Assembly: GCA_013002225.1 (NCBI GenBank)
Contig: JABDKL010000063.1
Location: forward strand, 1 to 60,265
Origin: Winogradskyella sp.
GTDB lineage: Bacteria > Bacteroidota > Bacteroidia > Flavobacteriales > Flavobacteriaceae
DNA length: 60,265 bases
Reading direction: 5' to 3'
The position numbers and the translations under genes are program-made. This document shows, piece by piece, positions 28,027-36,395 of the stretch (its first letter is position 1; each line of letters starts with the position of its first letter). Under the pieces are notes generated by a model. The model did not search any database. It was not told the origin of the DNA and saw nothing but the letters and a program-made list of their open reading frames with translations.

Positions 28027-28809
28027 ATGAAAAATTTTACACATTCATTTACGATAATTATACTATTAATGATTTTTAGCTGTAAGAACGATTCTACCAT
28101 AAATACAACAAGAGAAGAAACTGCCAAAACTGAAGTAAAAACTAGGATTAATACAGCTTTTGAAGTAATACCCATACAACATGGAACGCTAATTATTGAA
28201 GCCAATTCTGAGGTGATCTATGTAGATCCTACTGGAGGTGCTGATGCATTTTCTGATCAGAAGAATCCCTCGCTCGTTTTAATTACAGATATACATGGTG
28301 ATCATCTAAATATTGAAACACTAGAAGCTTTAAATCTAAATAGTGCAACATTAATAGCTCCTAAAGCCGTAATTAAAAAAATACCAAATACCATTTCTAC
28401 TACCTTAATTACATTAAATAATGGTGAGAACAAACAGTTTAATTCAATACAAATAGAGGCTATTCCAATGTATAATTTACGAGAGGAGGCTTTAAAATTT
28501 CATCCAAAGGGTAGAGGAAATGGTTATGTCCTAAATATTAACAATGAACGAATATATATTTCTGGGGATACAGAGGATATACCCGAGATGCGCAATTTAA
28601 AAAACATAGACATGGCCTTTGTTTGTATGAATTTACCTTACACTATGCCTGTTGAAAATGCAGCGAACGCTGTTTTGGATTTTAAACCGAGTTTAGTGTA
28701 TCCATATCATTATCGCGGCACAGAGGGTTTTAGTGATATTAGCAAGTTTAAATCCTTGGTAAATGATAAAAATGACTCAATTGAGGTTGTTTTCTTAGAT
28801 TGGTATTAA
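28027..28809 (+). CDS. metallo-beta-lactamase-fold lipoprotein (UlaG-like)
   Basis: A 260-residue protein whose N-terminus ends in a lipobox, LMIFSC, with Cys19 as the lipidation site, so it is membrane-anchored outside the cytoplasm. The fold is metallo-beta-lactamase: ITDIHGDHLN (His90, Asp92, His93, where the first His of HxHxDH is Asp88), YISGDTED, and YPYHYRG near the C-terminus. The UlaG-like branch hydrolyses lactones or phosphoesters; a surface location is unusual for it. The substrate is unknown. It is divergent from the AAA+ cluster, with 168 bases between, and seems to be a single-gene unit. Confidence 0.82.
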   Translation: MKNFTHSFTIIILLMIFSCKNDSTINTTREETAKTEVKTRINTAFEVIPIQHGTLIIEANSEVIYVDPTGGADAFSDQKNPSLVLITDIHGDHLNIETLEALNLNSATLIAPKAVIKKIPNTISTTLITLNNGENKQFNSIQIEAIPMYNLREEALKFHPKGRGNGYVLNINNERIYISGDTEDIPEMRNLKNIDMAFVCMNLPYTMPVENAANAVLDFKPSLVYPYHYRGTEGFSDISKFKSLVNDKNDSIEVVFLDWY

Positions 28810-28873
28810 TGAAATTATGTTAAAGTTTAAGTTATTCACAACTTTAAAAATTATGTATTTTGCCGTTAAACAC

Positions 28874-28892
28874 TGCGTTTCAACGCATTTTT
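28874..28892 (+). terminator. weak intrinsic terminator after the MBL lipoprotein gene
   Basis: TGCGT and ACGCA enclose TTCA and are followed by TTTTT, 65 bases after the stop codon. The stem is short, so termination may be partial. Confidence 0.45.
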
Positions 28893-29011
28893 AACACATT
28901 TAATCGATGTTAATGTTAATTTAATTTTCTAAATTATTTAAAATTAAGCACTTATCAATTAGATTTTTTTCTATCTTAGCAACACAGAACCCAAATCTAA
29001 ATAATTAAATC

Positions 29012-29236
29012 ATGTTTAATCACCTGCTTTCTAAGGCTTTAGTAGTGACCACCACACAACTTACAATGATATTAATAGCCGTTGCAACCATATTTCTTGT
29101 GTTCATTATTATTGCAATAATAAAAATGTACAGATTAAAAGCTGAAAATAAGAAGTTAATGGAAACGAATGCGTTTAGAGATGTAGATGAGACTTATAAA
29201 GATTTTACAGGTGGACATCTTTATGGAGATAATTAA
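29012..29236 (+). CDS. small single-pass membrane protein
   Basis: A 74-residue protein with one strong transmembrane helix (MILIAVATIFLVFIIIAIIKMY, about residues 19-40) followed by a short charged tail with RLKAENKKLMETN and a C-terminal GGHLYGDN. It has its own upstream region (200 bases from the lipoprotein gene) and a very good terminator just downstream, so it is a real transcription unit. No known family is evident. The TATCTTAG at 28972-28979 could be its -7 element. Confidence 0.65.
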   Translation: MFNHLLSKALVVTTTQLTMILIAVATIFLVFIIIAIIKMYRLKAENKKLMETNAFRDVDETYKDFTGGHLYGDN

Positions 29237-29257
29237 AAAATAACATTAATATAAATT

Positions 29258-29287
29258 AAAAAAAGCCAGCAGATGCTGGCTTTTTTT
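29258..29287. terminator. bidirectional intrinsic terminator
   Basis: GCCAGC/GCTGGC stem with an AGAT loop, flanked by seven A and seven T. It serves the small membrane-protein gene and the convergent ettA. Confidence 0.92.
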
Positions 29288-29307
29288 ATACGTTGAAATT
29301 TAATAAT

Positions 29308-30999
29308 TTATCGTACAAGCTTCTTATACTTAATACGCTTAGGTATTAAATCACCACCAAGTCGTTTCTTCTTATTCTCTTCATAATCACTGAAGCCACC
29401 CTCAAAGAAATACACCTGACTATTACCTTCAAAGGCCAAAATATGTGTACATATTCGGTCTAAAAACCAACGATCGTGACTAATCACAACGGCACAACCT
29501 GCAAAGTTTTCTAATCCTTCTTCCAGCGCTCGTAATGTGTTGACATCAAGATCATTAGTTGGCTCATCTAAAAGTAGCACATTGCCTTCTTCCTTAAGCG
29601 TCATTGCTAAATGCAAACGGTTTCGCTCTCCACCAGAAAGCAGTTTCACCTTTTTATTCTGTTCACTTCCAGAAAAATTAAAACGACTTAAATAGGCTCT
29701 AGAATTTACTTGCCTACCTCCCATCATCACCAGTTCCTGCTCGTCACTAAAATTTTGCCATATGGATTTTTCGGGATCTATGTTAGAGTGCTTTTGATCT
29801 ACATAAGCAATCTTAGCTGTTTCACCTACTTTAAACTCACCTTTATCAGGTGTTTCTTCACCCATTATCATTCTGAAGATGGTCGTTTTACCTGCGCCAT
29901 TTGGGCCTATAACTCCGACGATACCCGCTTGAGGTAAATTAAAGTTTAAATCATCATACAATAATTTGTCATCATAGCCTTTGGCTACATTAACTGCTTC
30001 AATGACATTGGTACCTAAACGTGGGCCGTTAGGTATATAGATTTCTAATTTCTCGTCAAGTTGTTTTTGATCTTGACTCATCAACTTATCGTAATTCTTC
30101 AAACGCGCTTTCTGCTTGGTTTGTCTACCCTTTGCACCTTGCCTCACCCATTCTAACTCGCGTTCTAATGTTTTTTGGCGCTTAGATGCTGTTTTGCTCT
30201 CTTGTGCCAATCGTTTTGATTTTTGGTCTAACCACGACGAGTAATTTCCCTTCCAAGGGATACCTTCACCTCTATCGAGTTCTAAAATCCAACCCGCTAC
30301 ATTATCTAAGAAATATCTATCGTGTGTTACAGCTATAACCGTTCCTTTGTACTGTGCCAAATGATGCTCTAACCAATGTACAGATTCCGCATCTAAATGG
30401 TTAGTTGGTTCATCTAATAGTAATACATCTGGTTCTTGCAATAATAAACGACATAATGCCACACGACGACGCTCACCACCAGAAAGCACACCTATCTTTT
30501 TATCACCATCTGGTGTTCTTAAGGCATCCATTGCAATTTCTAACTTTGTATCGAGCTCCCAAGCGTTAGCTGCATCGATTTGGTCTTGTAGTTCTGACTG
30601 ACGATTCATCAGTTTTTCCATCTTATCCGGATTGCTGTATACCTCCTCCAGACCAAATTGATCATTAATACTGTTATACTCATCTAGTATGGCAACGGTT
30701 TCAGCAGCACCTTCTCGTACGACTTCCATTACGGTCTTTTCATCATCTAGCTGTGGTTCTTGTTCTAAATAGCCAACTGTGTAGCCTGGCTGAAAAACGA
30801 CATCCCCTTGATAATTCTTATCGACACCTGCTATAATCTTTAATAATGTAGATTTACCAGATCCGTTTAGACCTAGTATACCAATCTTAGCACCATAGAA
30901 AAAGCTTAAGTATATATTTTTTAAAACTGGTGTGTTGGCTCCCTGAAAGGTCTTGGTAAGACCAGACATTGCAAATATTACTTTTTTATCATCACTCAT
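29308..30999 (-). CDS. ettA: energy-dependent translational throttle protein EttA (ABC-F)
   Basis: A 563-residue ABC-F protein with two complete ATPase modules: Walker A GLNGSGKS (43-50) and GPNGAGKT, signatures LSGGERRRVALCR and LSGGERNRLHLAM. The linker between the modules is charged (KRQKTLERELEWVRQGAKG). Length and wording (for example NAWELDTKLEIAMDALR) are those of EttA, which binds the ribosomal E site and gates early elongation by the ATP/ADP ratio. No membrane segments are present. Its start codon lies one base from the stop of the upstream small membrane-protein gene, so the two are an operon. Confidence 0.95.
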   Translation of the reverse strand: MSDDKKVIFAMSGLTKTFQGANTPVLKNIYLSFFYGAKIGILGLNGSGKSTLLKIIAGVDKNYQGDVVFQPGYTVGYLEQEPQLDDEKTVMEVVREGAAETVAILDEYNSINDQFGLEEVYSNPDKMEKLMNRQSELQDQIDAANAWELDTKLEIAMDALRTPDGDKKIGVLSGGERRRVALCRLLLQEPDVLLLDEPTNHLDAESVHWLEHHLAQYKGTVIAVTHDRYFLDNVAGWILELDRGEGIPWKGNYSSWLDQKSKRLAQESKTASKRQKTLERELEWVRQGAKGRQTKQKARLKNYDKLMSQDQKQLDEKLEIYIPNGPRLGTNVIEAVNVAKGYDDKLLYDDLNFNLPQAGIVGVIGPNGAGKTTIFRMIMGEETPDKGEFKVGETAKIAYVDQKHSNIDPEKSIWQNFSDEQELVMMGGRQVNSRAYLSRFNFSGSEQNKKVKLLSGGERNRLHLAMTLKEEGNVLLLDEPTNDLDVNTLRALEEGLENFAGCAVVISHDRWFLDRICTHILAFEGNSQVYFFEGGFSDYEENKKKRLGGDLIPKRIKYKKLVR

Positions 31000-31000
31000 A

Positions 31001-31183
31001 TTACACGCGTCCTTTTAATGCATTAAATACCCATGCGATTGCAAAGAAACCAAATCCTACGGTTGCAAATCCCCATCCAGCAACATCATCATATCTGTAT
31101 GCACCCATTAATATTAGTACTACACCCATTATAATCATAAGCATTGTGGCCCAAGCCAACACTGTATTTTTATTCATTGCCAT
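31001..31183 (-). CDS. small two-helix membrane protein, CAL67264-like
   Basis: A 60-residue product (from the ATG at 31183; the next ATG is at 31177) with two hydrophobic helices, TVLAWATMLMIIMGVVLILM and WGFATVGFGFFAIAWVFN, separated by AYRYDDVAG. Small proteins of this type, named after CAL67264 in flavobacteria, are known to me from annotation but have no assigned function. It ends one base before ettA and shares its transcript. The frame is open to 31222, but that would extend it through upstream leader sequence. Confidence 0.7.
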   Translation of the reverse strand: MAMNKNTVLAWATMLMIIMGVVLILMGAYRYDDVAGWGFATVGFGFFAIAWVFNALKGRV

Positions 31184-31238
31184 AATCGTTATTCTTAAAT
31201 TTAGATAGTTAGTTAAAGACAAATATCGCTATTTTTAA

Positions 31239-31267
31239 TAAAAAAAGCATCACAAATTGTGATGCTT
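31239..31267 (-). terminator. intrinsic terminator after the pirin gene
   Basis: AAGCATCACA/TGTGATGCTT stem with an AAT loop is followed on the minus strand by seven T. It ends the redox operon and lies directly upstream of the small membrane-protein/ettA unit. Confidence 0.88.
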
Positions 31268-31290
31268 CTTAATAATGCATGCCCTAAAAT

Positions 31291-32016
31291 TTATAATTTT
31301 ATCATAGGTACTTCTATAAATAATAACCCACTGTCTTCGGAAGATTTTATACAAAAACTATCGGTTGCAGAAATCCCAACGGCATCTCGAGTTTGTAATT
31401 TTTCTCCTTCAAATTCTAATTCTCCAAAGATTGTCATTACATAAACTCCATGGTTTTTACTTTTTAATTTATATTCAAAAGTTTTACCTGCCGATAAATC
31501 TATTCTTGAAAGTTTTGCATTCTGATGAATTTTTAAGCCCTCGTTTTCATTATCTTCAAATGACGTTACCAATGTTTGAAGTTTATCTTTTCTGTCCTCG
31601 GCACTAAATGTCTTTTGATCATAACGAGGCTCAACATTTCTTTTTTCTGGAATTATCCAGATTTGAAACAAACTTAAATGCTCATCAACAGATCCATTAA
31701 TTTCAGAATGTTGTACTCCAGTACCAGCAGACATTACCTGCACCTCTCCAGGAATTACAGTTTGCCAATCGTCATTCATATTATCGCGATGCTTTAAAAC
31801 TCCTTTTAAGGGAATGGTAATAATCTCCATATTATCGTGCGGATGGGTACCAAAGCCCATTTTAGGAGCAATTACGTCATCATTAAGTACTCTCAATGCA
31901 CCAAAATGTAATTTTTCTGAATTTTGCCAACTCGCAAAACTAAACGAGTGATTTGCCTGCAACCAACCGTGGTTAGCAAACCCTCTACTTTCTGCCTTGT
32001 GTATAACTGTTTCCAT
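31291..32016 (-). CDS. pirin-family protein
   Basis: A 241-residue bicupin with the four pirin metal ligands in place: GTHPHDNMEII (His58, His60) and VQHSE (His103, Glu105). Bacterial pirins bind iron or other metals; some act as quercetin dioxygenases or respond to redox stress. The N-terminal HSFSFASW segment is also typical. It is the last gene of a four-gene operon (FMN reductase, GNAT, MarR, pirin), an arrangement that points to control by redox or electrophile signals through the MarR protein. The gap to marR is 22 bases. Confidence 0.9.
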   Translation of the reverse strand: METVIHKAESRGFANHGWLQANHSFSFASWQNSEKLHFGALRVLNDDVIAPKMGFGTHPHDNMEIITIPLKGVLKHRDNMNDDWQTVIPGEVQVMSAGTGVQHSEINGSVDEHLSLFQIWIIPEKRNVEPRYDQKTFSAEDRKDKLQTLVTSFEDNENEGLKIHQNAKLSRIDLSAGKTFEYKLKSKNHGVYVMTIFGELEFEGEKLQTRDAVGISATDSFCIKSSEDSGLLFIEVPMIKL

Positions 32017-32038
32017 TATAATTATTTCTCAATTTTAT

Positions 32039-32476
32039 TTAACGCATTTTATCAAGTAAATGACTTAACTGTTCAGCGTCTTCTTCTGTTAAATTTTTTA
32101 GTAGATTTTTATTCAGATTATCAGGTATAGCATCTAACAAATTCAGGCCCTCTTTAGTAATTGCTATTTTTACGACACGTCTATCGTTTTTAGATGGTAA
32201 GCGTTCGATTAAATTTTTAGCACAAAGCTTATCCATTAATCGAGTTGCATTTGGTGATCGCTCCAACATTCTGTCTTTTATGGTCTGTACTTTTAAAGGC
32301 TCATTTGCCCCACGTAAAATCCTTAGGATGTTGTACTGTTGTGGCGAAATTCCATAACCTTTAAAAAACTCATTTTGAAAACTAGTGATCCAGTTTGCAG
32401 TATAGACAATGTTAAGTAATGCCTTTATTCTATTGTTAGGAAATGTTGAATTAATTTCTTTAGCAAGGTCCCCCAT
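32039..32476 (-). CDS. MarR-family transcriptional regulator
   Basis: A 145-residue winged-helix regulator. The DNA-binding region is visible as ISPQQYNILRIL, the recognition segment LERSPNATRLMDKLCAKNLI and the wing PSKNDRRVVKIAIT, exactly as in MarR/SlyA proteins, with dimerisation helices at both ends. No cysteine is placed like that of OhrR, so ligand rather than thiol sensing is more likely. It is third in its operon and probably autoregulates: an 18-bp palindrome at 33335-33352 overlaps the operon promoter and is the natural operator candidate. Confidence 0.9.
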   Translation of the reverse strand: MGDLAKEINSTFPNNRIKALLNIVYTANWITSFQNEFFKGYGISPQQYNILRILRGANEPLKVQTIKDRMLERSPNATRLMDKLCAKNLIERLPSKNDRRVVKIAITKEGLNLLDAIPDNLNKNLLKNLTEEDAEQLSHLLDKMR

Positions 32477-32478
32477 AT

Positions 32479-32760
32479 TTAAAATTTTACATCGTTATAC
32501 TCGCTTCGCTTCCTAAAAACAGCATTTGCAAATGGGCATAATGGCATAATTTTTAGGTTATTTTGTCTGGCATAAGTCACGGCTTCTTCAACCAACTTAT
32601 AACCAATTCCCTGACCCTTTAAAGATTCATCTACCTCTGTATGGTCAATTATTATTTTATCGTTGCCAGCTCGACTGTAGGTCATCAATCCCTGTTTTTG
32701 CCCTTCAACTTTAATGAAGAACTCACCTTTATCACCATTGTTTTCGTGTAAAATATTCAT
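32479..32760 (-). CDS. small GNAT-like N-acetyltransferase (COG2388 type)
   Basis: A 93-residue minimal acetyltransferase. The core is MTYSRAGNDKIIIDHTEVDE, then LKGQGIGYKLVEEAVTYARQ with the acetyl-CoA loop GQGIGYKL, then LKIMPLCPFANAVF. This compact family (YjdJ/COG2388) carries a conserved Cys in the CPF segment, present here. The substrate is unknown. It is packed two bases from both its neighbours in the MarR operon. Confidence 0.85.
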   Translation of the reverse strand: MNILHENNGDKGEFFIKVEGQKQGLMTYSRAGNDKIIIDHTEVDESLKGQGIGYKLVEEAVTYARQNNLKIMPLCPFANAVFRKRSEYNDVKF

Positions 32761-32762
32761 TA

Positions 32763-33293
32763 TTAAAGACTTTCTTGAAATTGCTTAACCTCTTTTAATA
32801 AAGCTTCGTTTAACTCCTGATTTATAATTTTTCCGTCCGAAAAATTATCATTGAAAGATGGTAAAGAAAATTTAGCCACAATATGAGCATCGTGTCTTGG
32901 AAAACGATCGGCAGCCATTTGCAAAACGGATTGGCCACCTCTTGTACCAGGAGATGTTGCCATAAGCAACATAGATTTACTCATAAATGTTTTTTGTTCT
33001 ATACGAGACATCCAATCAAATAAATTTTTAAAGACCGATGTGTAAGCACCATTATATTCCGCAAGCGATAGAATAATGCCGTCGGCATTTTTCATTTGGT
33101 CCATAAATTTTACTGCATTTTCTGGGTAGCCCTCTTTTTCTTCTAACTGTTTGCTAAATATGGGAAGCTCAAAATCGTTTAAATCTAAAATGGTCACCTT
33201 AACTTCGTCTACCAAAGTTGATGCATATATAGCTAATTGCTTATTAATTGAATTTTCACTGTTACTGCCAGCAAAGGTTATTATGTGTTTCAT
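32763..33293 (-). CDS. NADPH-dependent FMN reductase family protein
   Basis: A 176-residue flavodoxin-fold reductase with the FMN phosphate loop GSNSENSINKQLA at the N-terminus, and LAEYNGAYTSVFKNLFDWMSR, which binds the isoalloxazine ring. Members reduce flavins, quinones, azo compounds or chromate with NAD(P)H. It is the first gene of the MarR-controlled operon; its start lies 21 bases after a perfect -7 element and 42 bases after the palindromic operator candidate. A role in detoxifying quinones or electrophiles fits the context but is inferred. Confidence 0.9.
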   Translation of the reverse strand: MKHIITFAGSNSENSINKQLAIYASTLVDEVKVTILDLNDFELPIFSKQLEEKEGYPENAVKFMDQMKNADGIILSLAEYNGAYTSVFKNLFDWMSRIEQKTFMSKSMLLMATSPGTRGGQSVLQMAADRFPRHDAHIVAKFSLPSFNDNFSDGKIINQELNEALLKEVKQFQESL

Positions 33294-33313
33294 ATGACTA
33301 CTATTTCTTAATA

Positions 33314-33352
33314 CAAATATATCAAATATATTTTTATATTCCTAGGAATATA
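33314..33352 (-). promoter_or_regulatory. promoter with overlapping palindromic operator (MarR candidate)
   Basis: On the minus strand two tandem perfect -7 elements TATATTTG occur (33330-33323 and 33321-33314). Immediately upstream lies the perfect 18-bp palindrome TATATTCCT/AGGAATATA (33335-33352), which would cover the -33 region. The size and place suit a MarR dimer encoded in the operon. The 179-base region up to 33473 is divergent and holds no other gene. Confidence 0.6.
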
Positions 33353-33472
33353 TTTCCATGTAACCTTATTTAACAAAACATTCACTTTTAATACAAGAAT
33401 TGGTTTTGTAAATTCGTGCAACAGAAACTGACCATTAATAACAAACAGATACCACTTTTGTGGGTAATACCT

Positions 33473-35116
33473 ATGGATATTAAATTCAACAAGAACGAAG
33501 ACCATAATAAACTTCTACTCTCTGATCTAAAAAAACGATTAGCTAAAGTAAAACTAGGAGGTGGCGAAAAAAGTATCGCTAAACATCACAGTAAAGGCAA
33601 AATGACAGCTCGCGAGCGTATAGACTATTTATTGGATTCTAAATCTAAGTCTATTGAAATAGGTGCTTTTGCAGGAGAAGGCATGTATGAGCAATATGGA
33701 GGATGTCCCTCTGGTGGTGTAGTTATAAAGATTGGCTATATAAGCGGTAAGCAGTGTATTGTTGTCGCAAATGATGCTACAGTTAAAGCTGGTGCCTGGT
33801 TTCCTATCACTGGAAAAAAGAATCTGAGAGCTCAGGAAATTGCCATAGAAAACCGTTTACCAATTATATATCTTGTAGATAGTGCTGGAGTATTTTTGCC
33901 TATGCAGGATGAAATTTTTCCAGATAAGGAGCATTTTGGACGGATTTTTAGAAATAATGCTATTATGAGCAGTATGGGAATTACTCAAATCGCTGCGGTA
34001 ATGGGGAGTTGTGTTGCTGGTGGAGCTTACTTGCCTATTATGAGTGATGAGGCTTTAATTGTGGATAAAACAGGAAGCATTTTCTTAGCAGGTAGTTATC
34101 TTGTTAAAGCTGCCATTGGCGAAACTATAGATAATGAATCTTTAGGAGGTGCTACAACGCATTGCGAAATATCTGGAGTTACCGATTATAAAGCTAAAGA
34201 TGATAAAGATGCCTTAGACAAAATAAAAAATATTGTCGATAAAATTGGGGACTATGATAAGGCCGGTTACAACAGAGTTAAATCTGCTAAACCAAAAGAA
34301 AATCCTGATGACATCTATGGTATCTTACCTAAAAGCAGGGCCGACCAATACGACATGAAAGAAATCATTAAGCGTATTGTCGATAATTCTGAATTTGAAG
34401 AGTATAAAGAAGGTTACGGAAAAACGATTATAACCGCATACGCTCGTATCGATGGCTGGGCAGTTGGCATTGTGGCCAATCAGCGTCAATTAGTAAAAAC
34501 CACAGGGTCTAAAACTAAATCGAGTGAAATGCAATTTGGTGGAGTCATCTATAATGATTCAGCAGATAAAGCCACCCGTTTTATTGCGAATTGCAATCAG
34601 AAAAAAATACCGCTTGTTTTCTTACAAGATGTAACAGGTTTTATGGTAGGAAGTAAATCTGAACATTCGGGGATTATTAAAGATGGTGCCAAAATGGTAA
34701 ATGCTGTTAGCAATTCTGTTGTGCCTAAATTCACTATAGTAATTGGTAACAGTTATGGAGCAGGTAATTATGCGATGTGTGGTAAGGCCTACGATCCAAC
34801 CCTTATTGCTGCCTGGCCAAGTGCCGAGTTGGCTGTAATGAGCGGTAATTCTGCAGCAAAAGTATTATTACAAATAGAAACTGCATCACTAAAAAAGAAA
34901 GGTGAGACCATCACTAAAGAAAAGGAAGAAGAACTGTTTAATAAAATAAAATCTAGATACGATGATCAGGTATCACCTTACTATGCTGCCGCAAGGATTT
35001 GGACGGATGGTGTTATTGATCCTTTAGATACAAGAACCTGGATTAGTATGGGTATAGAAGCTGCCAACCATGCACCTATAGAAAAGCCATTTAATATGGG
35101 AGTGTTGCAAGTATAA
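33473..35116 (+). CDS. acyl-CoA carboxylase beta subunit (methylcrotonoyl-CoA carboxylase-like)
   Basis: A 547-residue carboxyltransferase subunit with two crotonase-type halves. The N-half has AKVKLGGGEKSIAKHHSKGKM and the acyl-CoA-binding VMGSCVAGGAYLPIMSDE. The C-half has VTGFMVGSKSE and GNSYGAGNYAMCGKAYDP with AWPSAELAVMSG. The MGSCVAGGAYLP wording is closer to methylcrotonoyl-CoA than to propionyl-CoA carboxylases. It transfers CO2 from biotin to an acyl-CoA; the biotin carboxylase subunit is not next to it. The frame is open to a TTG at 33416, but the ATG at 33473 gives the family-typical N-terminus. The following MFS gene starts at the very next base after the stop codon. Confidence 0.9.
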   Translation: MDIKFNKNEDHNKLLLSDLKKRLAKVKLGGGEKSIAKHHSKGKMTARERIDYLLDSKSKSIEIGAFAGEGMYEQYGGCPSGGVVIKIGYISGKQCIVVANDATVKAGAWFPITGKKNLRAQEIAIENRLPIIYLVDSAGVFLPMQDEIFPDKEHFGRIFRNNAIMSSMGITQIAAVMGSCVAGGAYLPIMSDEALIVDKTGSIFLAGSYLVKAAIGETIDNESLGGATTHCEISGVTDYKAKDDKDALDKIKNIVDKIGDYDKAGYNRVKSAKPKENPDDIYGILPKSRADQYDMKEIIKRIVDNSEFEEYKEGYGKTIITAYARIDGWAVGIVANQRQLVKTTGSKTKSSEMQFGGVIYNDSADKATRFIANCNQKKIPLVFLQDVTGFMVGSKSEHSGIIKDGAKMVNAVSNSVVPKFTIVIGNSYGAGNYAMCGKAYDPTLIAAWPSAELAVMSGNSAAKVLLQIETASLKKKGETITKEKEEELFNKIKSRYDDQVSPYYAAARIWTDGVIDPLDTRTWISMGIEAANHAPIEKPFNMGVLQV

Positions 35117-36394
35117 ATGCCAGAATCGTCAAATAAAAAACAGCCTTTATATGTAATATTATTATTGATATTAGCAGCGGAGGCTGTTTTTATTTTGCCT
35201 TTTGTCCTGCAACGCATCTTTAGAACTACATTTTTAGAGTCTTTTACGATTTCGCAGACCGAACTGGGAAGTTGTTTTTCTGCCTATGGTGTTGTAGCCC
35301 TTGTTTCATATCTCTTTGGTGGTCCTTTGGCAGACAGATTTAAGCCTAACACTTTAATGTCTGTCGCACTAATTTTAACGGCTCTTGGCGGATTTTATCT
35401 CGCTACATATCCAAGCTTATTTTATCTTCATTTTTTATATGGTTTCTGGGGTTTTACAACTATATTTTTGTTTTGGGCAGCCATGATAAAAGCGACTCGG
35501 ATTTGGGGAGGATCTAACAAGCAAGGCATTGCTTTCGGTTTTCTTGATGGTGGTCGTGGTCTTGTAGCAGCATTATTCGGTTCTGTTGGAGTTATTATAT
35601 TTTCATTATTTATTACCAAGGATATAGAGTTAACCTCTATTAATGAGCGTCGGTTAGCCTTTAAGCAAGTTATTACCTATACTTCTATTGCTGTTATGTG
35701 TATTGGTTTAATTGTCTTTTTCTTCTTAAGGTTTGATAATGCACTACCAACAGATACAAAACAAAAGCAAAAGCTACTGACCCTTTCTAATTTTAAAATT
35801 GTAATGAAGTATAAGGCCGTATGGCTTCTTATGATTATTATTTTGTGCGCCTACTACGGTTATAAAATGACCGATCTGTTTAGTCAATACGCGGAACAGG
35901 TTATGGGTTATAACAAAATTGAAGCCGCTAAAGTTGGTACTTATCTACTCTATATGCGACCTGTTATAGGTGTGGTGATAGGATTACTTGCCGATAGAAC
36001 CAGAGCATCATTTTGGATTGTTATAGGATTTCTGTTAATGACAGTAACAAGTATAATTTTTTATTCAGGAATTATTGACGATGGCACGACACTATTATTT
36101 ATCCTTTCAATTGGCACTATGGCTTTAGGTGTTTATTCGGCAAGAGTATTATATTTTGCAACACTCGAAGAAGCTAAAATTCCTTTAGCGGTTACTGGTA
36201 CTGCAGTTGGTTTTATTTCTGTAATAGGTTACACACCAGATATTTTTGCTGGTTTATTAATGGGGTATTTTTTAGATGCTAATGAAGGTGCTATTGGTTT
36301 ACAACATGCCTTTGGAGTTATGGGGCTCTTTACTTTTGTTGGATTAATTGCCTCATATTTGTTTTACAGACTTCAAACTACTAAAACGATATAA
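35117..36394 (+). CDS. MFS transporter
   Basis: A 425-residue major-facilitator protein with about twelve transmembrane helices and the loop 2-3 motif GGPLADRFKPNTLM. The repeat of this motif between helices 8 and 9 is GLLADRTRASF. It resembles the sugar-phosphate or organic-anion permease branches, but the substrate cannot be read. Its ATG directly abuts the TAA of the carboxylase gene, so translation is coupled, suggesting uptake or export of an acid related to the carboxylase (for example a branched-chain acid). That link is inference. Confidence 0.9.
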   Translation: MPESSNKKQPLYVILLLILAAEAVFILPFVLQRIFRTTFLESFTISQTELGSCFSAYGVVALVSYLFGGPLADRFKPNTLMSVALILTALGGFYLATYPSLFYLHFLYGFWGFTTIFLFWAAMIKATRIWGGSNKQGIAFGFLDGGRGLVAALFGSVGVIIFSLFITKDIELTSINERRLAFKQVITYTSIAVMCIGLIVFFFLRFDNALPTDTKQKQKLLTLSNFKIVMKYKAVWLLMIIILCAYYGYKMTDLFSQYAEQVMGYNKIEAAKVGTYLLYMRPVIGVVIGLLADRTRASFWIVIGFLLMTVTSIIFYSGIIDDGTTLLFILSIGTMALGVYSARVLYFATLEEAKIPLAVTGTAVGFISVIGYTPDIFAGLLMGYFLDANEGAIGLQHAFGVMGLFTFVGLIASYLFYRLQTTKTI

Positions 36395-36395
36395 T

